A stretch of 5,697 nucleotides of DNA from Saprospirales bacterium (GTDB lineage Bacteria; Bacteroidota; Bacteroidia; Chitinophagales; Saprospiraceae), in assembly GCA_003559985.1 (NCBI GenBank), contig PWJP01000201.1, forward strand, positions 1 to 5,697, read 5' to 3'. The position numbers and the translations under genes are program-made. Of the stretch, positions 1 to 4,872 are shown in pieces. Below the pieces are notes generated by a model, which saw only the letters and a program-made list of their open reading frames with translations, was not told the DNA's origin and did not search any database. How positions within the stretch are numbered: the stretch's first letter is position 1; the number at the start of each line of letters is the position of its first letter.

Positions 1-711
1 GTTTATGGCGATTTGTATGACGATTTGTCTGAGATATTGAGACCTCAATTTGTCGATGATGCCATGGCTTTTTACAATGGCGAAATTGATCTGGTTACAC
101 TGAACATAAGGATGGTCATTACTATGGGTACTTCTTTTTTCAATCTTCACCCGGTAAATCTCTTTCAACCTGCTTTTGTGGACAGCATGCAAAACAATCC
201 CGATTACCACATCAATCAAATTCTCAGGGAAAACGACACCTATGATTGGGCGCCGGAAGCACCCTTGCGAATAATGTATTGCATGGCCGATGATCAGGTG
301 CCTTTTGAAAACAGCATTCTAGCCGATTCTGTGATGAGGGCCAATGGGGCTGCTGACCTGGAGACCATTGACCTGAACCCCAATTTTGACCACGGCCAAT
401 GCGCAAGACCCGCTCTTTTGGAAACCATCGCCTTTTTTGATTCTTTTACACAAACATCAACAGAGGAGGAGATTGCCTTTGACTACGCTCCATCGGTTTA
501 TCCAAATCCGACCTCGGACCACATATCCATATCCGGTCTTCAGGATGGGACTTTCGAAAGGGTCAATATTTACAACATGTCGGGACAGGTTGTCTTATCT
601 GCTACGGATCACCAATCCATTGATGTTTCCAACCTTATTCCCGGGATTTATGCTTTGAGAATCACAGCGGATGGTGCAACTTATTCGAAAACCCTATCGG
701 TAAATCGATAA
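1..711 (+). CDS. Secreted alpha/beta hydrolase with T9SS type A sorting domain (5' truncated)
   Basis: Only the C-terminal 236 codons are present; the frame is open to the left edge, so the true start, signal peptide and nucleophile serine lie outside. The remaining hydrolase part carries the end of an alpha/beta-hydrolase fold: a likely acidic triad residue in ADDQVPF (Asp codon 289-291) and a likely catalytic histidine in DHGQCA (His codon 391-393). The spacing and the D-x-x-V-P pattern are typical of lipase or prolyl-oligopeptidase-like esterases. After a short linker, about 70 residues from YPNP (499-510) to the end form a type A sorting domain: PNP motif, a central IYNMSGQVV strand, then GIYALRI and a basic C-terminus. 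This domain is known to direct export through the type IX system, followed by its removal. The product is therefore inferred to be extracellular or surface-bound. The substrate is unknown. The gene ends in tandem TAA TAA stops and converges on the CDF gene. Confidence 0.85.
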   Translation, partial: VYGDLYDDLSEILRPQFVDDAMAFYNGEIDLVTLNIRMVITMGTSFFNLHPVNLFQPAFVDSMQNNPDYHINQILRENDTYDWAPEAPLRIMYCMADDQVPFENSILADSVMRANGAADLETIDLNPNFDHGQCARPALLETIAFFDSFTQTSTEEEIAFDYAPSVYPNPTSDHISISGLQDGTFERVNIYNMSGQVVLSATDHQSIDVSNLIPGIYALRITADGATYSKTLSVNR

Positions 712-714
712 TAA

Positions 715-733
715 TCCTCTACTGAATAGAGGA
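715..733. terminator. Hairpin between convergent genes, possible bidirectional terminator
   Basis: TCCTCTA (715-721) and TAGAGGA (727-733) form a perfect 7-bp stem with a 5-nt loop (CTGAA), placed just after the hydrolase stop and before the end of the opposing CDF gene. Read on the minus strand the stem is followed by TTATTAT, a weak U-rich tail, which suits termination of CDF transcripts. On the plus strand no U-tract follows. Position and perfect pairing support a terminator; the stem is short and only moderately GC-rich. Confidence 0.5.
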
Positions 734-748
734 GACCTGAATATCTCC
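731..748. repeat. Second, overlapping inverted repeat
   Basis: GGAGA (731-735) pairs with TCTCC (744-748) around an 8-nt loop. Its left arm shares bases 731-733 with the right arm of the 715-733 hairpin, so both cannot form at once. The sequence CTGAATA occurs in both (722-728 and 737-743), suggesting a small imperfect duplication. The stem is only 5 bp and its function is unknown. Confidence 0.35.
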
Positions 749-749
749 A

Positions 750-1769
750 TTAGCCATCTTCGGAGCCTTCGTTTTGCAGGTATATTTTTTTATTGGGGGT
801 GACATTGTCAACGGTCCATTCCACCACGACTTTGTGCGGATGCTTTCGATGGGGACAGTTTTTGACAGCGCACATTTTGCACATCTCCGGAGGCTCACAG
901 GGATCGGTGTGCACAAAAAGTTCCACGCTGTCGCCACAGTGGCGATCCACCTCTCTTTCAAATTCTTCTATGAGGTCGTGGGCCTCTACCTGATTGAAGT
1001 ACCAGGGTATGGTCACATGGCAGTCAATGTGGAGTTTGGAGCCGTATTTTATCACCCTGAAGTTGTGGAGGTCTATCCACTCGGGTTTTCTGGTTTTATT
1101 GACCTTTTCCACAATCTCCCTGACCAATTTTAGGTCCGCTTCATCCATTATTCCTGCAATTGCCGTACGGAGTAATTTGTAGCCCGATCGAAGTATTAAT
1201 ATTCCAATGGCTATCGCAACTAGCTGATCCAGCCACACCTGACCCGTAAAAAGTATCAGTACCAATCCAATAATTAACCCCACGGAGGTCATTCCATCTG
1301 AGATCAAGTGCCTGGCTTCAGACTCCAAAACCAGATTGTTGAATGTTTTGCTCCGCTTTAGTAACACCAACCCCATCAATAGATTTATTCCCCCGGAAAA
1401 TACGGTTAGGGCGATTCCAGCTTCCAATTGAGTCACTTCAATGGGAACAACCAGATTGTAGCCCGACTTTACAATAATAAATGCGCCCGTTAAACTGATT
1501 AAAGCACCTTCAATGCCGGCGAGCAGAAACTCTATTTTTCCATGGCCGTAGGGGTGGTTCTTATCTTTGGGAGTGTTGGAAATGTAAAGGCTGTACAGAG
1601 CAAAAAAACCGGTGCCAATATTGAGTATGCTCTCAAGGGCATCAGAGAGAACTGCATTGGAATTGGTGATCCACCAGGTGAAAAACTTCACAAACATCAA
1701 CAGAATTCCCACTCCCAAAATGACCTTGAGATATTTTCTGTGCATCTGGTAGTCGGCTGCGGAACTCAT
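750..1769 (-). CDS. Cation diffusion facilitator (CDF) family metal transporter
   Basis: This 339-residue inner-membrane protein has the CDF layout: about six membrane helices (residues ~15-208), then a cytoplasmic dimerisation domain (~209-290). Family members export divalent metals such as Zn, Fe, Mn or Co in exchange for protons. By comparison with E. coli FieF/YiiP, the TM5 half of the transport site is kept (His154, Asp158), but the TM2 half reads Glu46 and Asn50 instead of Asp and Asp. The TM2-TM3 loop site (Asp69, His72, His76) is present, as are the C-terminal domain ligands (His251, His264, His287, Asp289). A cysteine cluster follows the domain (Cys291, 297, 300, 305, then a His/Arg/Lys-rich stretch). 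The ATG at 1769 is chosen because it gives full length; the Shine-Dalgarno is weak (CAGG touching the start) and Met9 is a possible alternative. Divergent from the MscS gene. The transported metal cannot be assigned. Confidence 0.92.
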   Translation of the reverse strand: MSSAADYQMHRKYLKVILGVGILLMFVKFFTWWITNSNAVLSDALESILNIGTGFFALYSLYISNTPKDKNHPYGHGKIEFLLAGIEGALISLTGAFIIVKSGYNLVVPIEVTQLEAGIALTVFSGGINLLMGLVLLKRSKTFNNLVLESEARHLISDGMTSVGLIIGLVLILFTGQVWLDQLVAIAIGILILRSGYKLLRTAIAGIMDEADLKLVREIVEKVNKTRKPEWIDLHNFRVIKYGSKLHIDCHVTIPWYFNQVEAHDLIEEFEREVDRHCGDSVELFVHTDPCEPPEMCKMCAVKNCPHRKHPHKVVVEWTVDNVTPNKKIYLQNEGSEDG

Positions 1770-1917
1770 CCTGAATTTTTCATAAAGGTAATACCTATTG
1801 TCATTTAGGAAAAAGCAGGGTCGAAAAGTTCACTCTTTTTCAAATTGGGTGTCGGCTGAAACTGAAAGAATTATCCGGCCGAATGCGCGAAATTTTATAT
1901 CTTGCTAGCAAAAAAAT
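1770..1917. promoter_or_regulatory. Divergent intergenic region (CDF / MscS), promoters presumed
   Basis: This 148-bp spacer lies between two divergent starts and must hold the leader of each gene, unless one is transcribed from elsewhere. No confident promoter can be named. On the plus strand TATCTTG (1898-1904) is one base short of the Bacteroidota -7 element TAnnTTTG, and no matching upstream TTTG sits at the usual distance. On the minus strand TACCTTTA (1790 down to 1783) differs from that element by one base. There is no obvious Shine-Dalgarno before the MscS ATG, only an A-rich run (1910-1916), as is common in this phylum. Confidence 0.4.
1786..1796. repeat. 11-bp palindrome upstream of the CDF gene
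   Basis: AGGTA-A-TACCT is a perfect inverted repeat with a 1-nt centre, 16 bp upstream of the CDF start codon. It overlaps the possible minus-strand -7 element at 1783-1790. The position would suit an operator for a metal-responsive repressor, but the repeat is short, no regulator gene is nearby, and no known operator is matched. Confidence 0.3.
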
Positions 1918-2793
1918 ATGGGACTGAGAGAATTGTTTTTGGACTACTACGGCGATTTGGTTGCGGCCCTGCCCGCATTTACCTGGGCATTGATCATATT
2001 TACCACCTTTGTGTTTCTGGGCTGGTTTATTGCGCGTATTGCAGAAAAGCGATTGAGCAAAAGAAAGCAGGAGGCAATCATCAGGGTATTTTTGGTGAAC
2101 TTCATAAAGTGGGTGTTTTACCTCATGGGCTTTATAGCGGCCATGGATATCCTGGGCATGGGCGGTCTGTTGGGAGGTATTGTGGCAGGAGCGAGTATCT
2201 CTGCGATTATCGTGGGTTTTGCCTTCAAGGACATTGCGGAAAATTTTGTCTCCGGGGTGATTCTGGCCTTTAGCAGTCCCTTTCGAACCGGAGACATCAT
2301 CGAATTAAATAATTTCCGGGGCAGGGTGACGAGAATCCATTTGAGAATGACGCATATCCGGACAAGCGATGGGCGAGATGTGATGCTGCCCAATGCGAGT
2401 ATCGTGAAAAATCCCCTTACTAATTTTACACGGGACGGGCTCATGCGGTATCAGTTTACCTTTGGAGTGGATACCCCGACCGATGTGGGTAAAGTCAGGA
2501 CGATGATTATGGAGTATTTCACAAAACAGGCCGGTGTGCTCCAAAATCCGGCTCCCTCGGTTACGGTGTATGAGCTGGGAGATTACAGCGTTGGAGTACG
2601 GGTCGCTTTCTGGGTCGATCTTTTCAGGGAGAAAAAGAAGGATAGAATTGAGTTGGCTGAACCGATTTTGAGCAGGGTAATGGACGGAGTCAAGGAACTC
2701 CTGGTGGAAAATGACATCAACATGCCCGGGAAAATAGTAGAACTCAAAAACTACGACAATCTGGACCCAATTGCGGTAAAATCTGTCCAGTGA
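1918..2793 (+). CDS. MscS-family small-conductance mechanosensitive ion channel
   Basis: At 291 residues this is close to E. coli MscS (286). MscS channels form inner-membrane heptamers that open under membrane tension and release solutes during osmotic downshock. Three hydrophobic helices are visible: TM1 ~20-40, TM2 ~57-76 and the Gly/Ala-rich pore helix TM3 ~82-116. TM3 runs into the conserved SSPFRTGD turn that begins the beta domain (~119-180), and an alpha/beta cytoplasmic domain follows to ~275. Aligned by eye to E. coli MscS, the pore-sealing leucines 105 and 109 are Ile97 and Phe101, Gly108 is kept as Gly100, the hinge Gly113 is Asp105, and Gly121 is kept as Gly113. The FAFKDIAENFVSG stretch is a common variant in MscS paralogues. 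The ATG at 1918 gives the expected N-terminus. The gene ends 8 bp before the oppositely oriented mobA-like gene, leaving no room for a separate terminator. Confidence 0.95.
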   Translation: MGLRELFLDYYGDLVAALPAFTWALIIFTTFVFLGWFIARIAEKRLSKRKQEAIIRVFLVNFIKWVFYLMGFIAAMDILGMGGLLGGIVAGASISAIIVGFAFKDIAENFVSGVILAFSSPFRTGDIIELNNFRGRVTRIHLRMTHIRTSDGRDVMLPNASIVKNPLTNFTRDGLMRYQFTFGVDTPTDVGKVRTMIMEYFTKQAGVLQNPAPSVTVYELGDYSVGVRVAFWVDLFREKKKDRIELAEPILSRVMDGVKELLVENDINMPGKIVELKNYDNLDPIAVKSVQ

Positions 2794-2801
2794 GGAGCTT
2801 T

Positions 2802-3389
2802 TTAAACCCGGTTGAGGTCTTCAGGCCGGTTTAGGTTGACCAATTTGTCAGGCTGAACCGGTTTGATCAAATTTACATCCCCTTTTTGAAGAATCTTCCG
2901 AAGAGACCAATTACCAGCATCCAATTCCCGCTTGAACAGTTCTCTAATCGAAGTTTCGTAAATTGCAGGTAGCGGATGAATTATTTCCTGTTTGGGATGA
3001 CTGGTAAAATAAGCAGTTGCCATTTTTTGTGGATCCCGGCGATTGAGTAGGTTTTTAAACAGGTGTTGGTTGAGCAGAGGCATATCGCAGGGCACAGCGA
3101 GCCAGGCATCATCGGGATATTTCTCCATGGCAGAAAAGAGACCCATTGCCGGCCCTTTGTATCCACCACTATCCACGATGCTGGGATAAGGTACTTCCTG
3201 AAGGTGCTTTTGGTCTTCTCTACAAGATATATAGGTTTTTAAGCCCGTTTTATTCAATTCTTCAGCCAATCTGAGGAAGAGAAGTTCACCCTTGTACTTG
3301 ATGGTGCTTTTATCAAAACCCATTCGCTTACTGTATCCTCCGCACAACACCAAACCCTTAACTCCCTTGAATTGATCGGTCGCAATCAT
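2802..3389 (-). CDS. mobA: MobA-like molybdenum cofactor guanylyltransferase (NTP transferase)
   Basis: The 195-residue cytoplasmic protein has the MobA-like NTP-transferase fold. MobA joins GMP from GTP to molybdopterin to make the guanine dinucleotide form of the molybdenum cofactor. Visible motifs are the N-terminal nucleotide-binding loop LCGGYSKRMGFDK (residues 15-27), an Asp in IVDS followed by GPAMGLFSA (~71-87), and the metal-binding VPCDMPLL (Asp102). Length matches MobA (about 190-200). The second loop residue is Cys where most members have Ala. The start overlaps the stop of the upstream sugar dehydrogenase as ATGA (3386-3389), which implies co-transcription and probable translational coupling. 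No other moa, moe or molybdoenzyme gene is in the window. The fold is also used by other nucleotidyltransferases (for example CTP:molybdopterin cytidylyltransferase MocA), so the fold is more certain than the exact donor. Confidence 0.85.
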   Translation of the reverse strand: MIATDQFKGVKGLVLCGGYSKRMGFDKSTIKYKGELLFLRLAEELNKTGLKTYISCREDQKHLQEVPYPSIVDSGGYKGPAMGLFSAMEKYPDDAWLAVPCDMPLLNQHLFKNLLNRRDPQKMATAYFTSHPKQEIIHPLPAIYETSIRELFKRELDAGNWSLRKILQKGDVNLIKPVQPDKLVNLNRPEDLNRV

Positions 3390-4516
3390 GCTTCAGGTTT
3401 AATTCTGAGAAACATACCAGGTGATTCTGTTAGAATGTAAAGGTAGCCATCAGGACCCTGTCGAACAGCTCTGAATCTGGCCAGTCCCTCGAGCATTTTT
3501 TCTGTATGGACAACTTGCTCACCTTCGATTACTACCCGGTGTATGTGTTGTCCTGCCAGTGCTCCCACAAGGATGTCGCCATTCCAGGAGGGGTATCTGT
3601 CACTGGTCACAAAATCCATTCCGCAGGGAGCAATTGACGGAGTCCAATCCAAAATTGGATCGACTTTACCCGGCAGGGATGTGTGCTCAGTAATGGTAGA
3701 TCCGTCGTAATTTATTCCATGAGTAGCTTTGGGCCAGCCGTAATTTTCACCGGGCCGAATCACATTGATTTCATCACCACCCTTGGGGCCGTGCTCATGT
3801 GTCCACAATGCTCCGGTCTCTGGATGAAAAGCCATACCCTGAATGTTTCTACTTCCGTAAGCCCAAATTTCAGGCTTTGCATTTGATTTGCCCACAAAGG
3901 GATTGTCCGATGGTACTCTGCCATCGTCGTAAAGCCTCAAAACTTTTCCGTTGTGGTTATCCAACTTCTGGGCCATGTCCTGCTGACCGCGGTCTCCAAT
4001 TGCGAAAAACATATAACCATCCTCATCAAAAACTATTCGGGTACCAAAGTGAACACGGCCTGATGTGTGGGGCTGCCCGTGGAATAATACCTCGACATCG
4101 GTGAAGCGATTGTTGTCCAATTTGCCCCTCGCAATGGCAGTATTTCCAGAGTTTCCTTCACCTGTAGCTGCGTATGCAATGTAAAGCCAGCCGTTTTCCT
4201 CGTAATCAGGGTGCATCTTCACATCCAATAATCCCCCCTGGCCGTGCGCCCAAATTTCGGGAAGACCCTGAATGGGATCGGGCTTCAACTCACCCTCTTC
4301 AAATACCCGTAGTCTTCCCGGTCGCTCCGCTATCAGGATTCGCCCGTCTGGTAAGAATTCCAGGCCCCAGGGGTTTTGAAGTCCCTCAGCCAGTTGCTCT
4401 ACCTCTACTTCAAAACTGTTGCTATTATCTTCAGAATTATTCTCATTCACTTGAGCGTTTTCACAGGCCGTAAAAATTAGCATTGCTGTAATCAGACCTA
4501 AATACAAGTATCTCAT
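3386..4516 (-). CDS. PQQ-dependent sugar dehydrogenase, lipoprotein (GSDH / YliI-like)
   Basis: This 376-residue protein belongs to the glucose/sorbosone dehydrogenase family, a six-bladed beta-propeller that oxidises aldoses with PQQ and calcium. Residues 1-17 form a short lipoprotein signal peptide ending in IFTA before Cys18. An Asn/Glu/Ser-rich linker (~19-35) follows, so the enzyme is inferred to be anchored at an envelope membrane. The propeller starts at LAEGLQNPWGLEFLPDGR (~42-59). Further family blocks are GRVHFGTRIVF (His156 is the likely catalytic base), AIGDRGQQD (~172-180), YGSRNIQGMAFHPETG (Arg223, likely PQQ contact), HEHGPKGGDEIN (~240-251), ENYGWP (~257-262) and FRAVRQGPDGYLYILTES near the end. 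Length and order match the E. coli aldose dehydrogenase YliI plus the lipoprotein linker. It is the upstream gene of an overlapping pair with mobA. No pqq biosynthesis genes are visible, so the PQQ source is unknown and the substrate cannot be assigned. Confidence 0.93.
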   Translation of the reverse strand: MRYLYLGLITAMLIFTACENAQVNENNSEDNSNSFEVEVEQLAEGLQNPWGLEFLPDGRILIAERPGRLRVFEEGELKPDPIQGLPEIWAHGQGGLLDVKMHPDYEENGWLYIAYAATGEGNSGNTAIARGKLDNNRFTDVEVLFHGQPHTSGRVHFGTRIVFDEDGYMFFAIGDRGQQDMAQKLDNHNGKVLRLYDDGRVPSDNPFVGKSNAKPEIWAYGSRNIQGMAFHPETGALWTHEHGPKGGDEINVIRPGENYGWPKATHGINYDGSTITEHTSLPGKVDPILDWTPSIAPCGMDFVTSDRYPSWNGDILVGALAGQHIHRVVIEGEQVVHTEKMLEGLARFRAVRQGPDGYLYILTESPGMFLRIKPEA

Positions 4517-4872
4517 GACTTTGATGATTTTATAAAAGAATATGAACTGCAGACACGATTATTATACTATCTGCTACAATTTTACTTAACTTATAAATTC
4601 AATTCACGCCAGATTGTTTGATTTATTTCTTTGTAAAAAGTCCTTTGACAAATTTTGTTGTAAATCTTTCAGGTGATAAAATTATTGGACTTGGCTCTGG
4701 TGTTTACATAATTTGGTTACTTTGTGGAATATTACAGTGCCGAATGATAATTATTTGTCAACTGTGTGTAATTTTCATTTAAAACAATATTTTGTGTGAG
4801 AATTGAGGTTCTGAAACCCTTATGTAATTCAGGAATTGTGATAATTTTGATTGAGAAGATCAATGGCTAATT
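4517..4872. other. AT-rich divergent spacer without genes
   Basis: These 356 bp separate the divergent starts of the sugar dehydrogenase and the GNAT-like gene. They are clearly more AT-rich than the flanking genes, and I see no convincing ORF, RNA gene or long repeat. Promoters for both genes are expected. Weak candidates only: on the minus strand TAAAATTG (4584 down to 4577) is one base off TAnnTTTG, with TTG 15 bp upstream (4602-4600). On the plus strand TAATTTTC (4769-4776) is one base off, but the nearest TTTG (4754-4757) is too close. TTGACA at 4645-4650 has no -10 partner at a usual spacing. The length allows an upstream regulatory site or small RNA, but nothing in the sequence identifies one. 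Confidence 0.6.
4847..4863 (+). repeat. Small hairpin just upstream of the GNAT-like start codon
   Basis: TTGAT (4847-4851) and ATCAA (4859-4863) can pair around the 7-nt loop TGAGAAG. The loop holds GAGAAG, the only purine-rich stretch near the start that could act as a ribosome binding site. The hairpin overlaps an out-of-frame ATG at 4863 and ends 9 nt before the chosen start at 4873. The 5-bp AT-rich stem is weak and may be chance. Confidence 0.25.

Noticed and set aside
774..1133. A plus-strand frame of 119 codons opposite the CDF gene.
   Set aside because: The minus-strand frame is a clear CDF transporter with known ligand positions. The plus-strand product is only its antisense reading.
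1898..1904. TAnnTTG-like sequences (1898-1904, 4709-4715, 4788-4794) as Bacteroidota -7 promoter elements.
   Set aside because: Each is one T short of TAnnTTTG and none has a TTTG at the right upstream distance. I mention candidates only in the spacer entries and do not call promoters.
1902..2273. A plus-strand frame starting before the MscS ATG in another reading frame, with Gly/Cys-rich translation.
   Set aside because: It overlaps the N-terminal and pore-helix coding region of a full-length MscS gene and has no family features.
2856..2863. AACCGGTT palindrome near the end of mobA, with similar CCGGTT copies nearby.
   Set aside because: It lies inside coding sequence, is only 8 bp, and the nearby copies are explained by Asn-Arg-Pro and related codons at the protein's C-terminus.
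3683..4473. Plus-strand frames at 3683-3886, 3799-4104 and 4174-4473 inside the sugar dehydrogenase.
   Set aside because: They are antisense to a well-supported PQQ dehydrogenase and their translations are rich in Pro, Arg and Cys, as expected of shadow frames.
4645..4650. TTGACA, a perfect sigma70 -35 box, in the spacer before the GNAT-like gene.
   Set aside because: No -10 box sits 16-18 bp downstream, and Bacteroidota primary sigma factors use a different consensus. AT-rich sequence gives such hits by chance.
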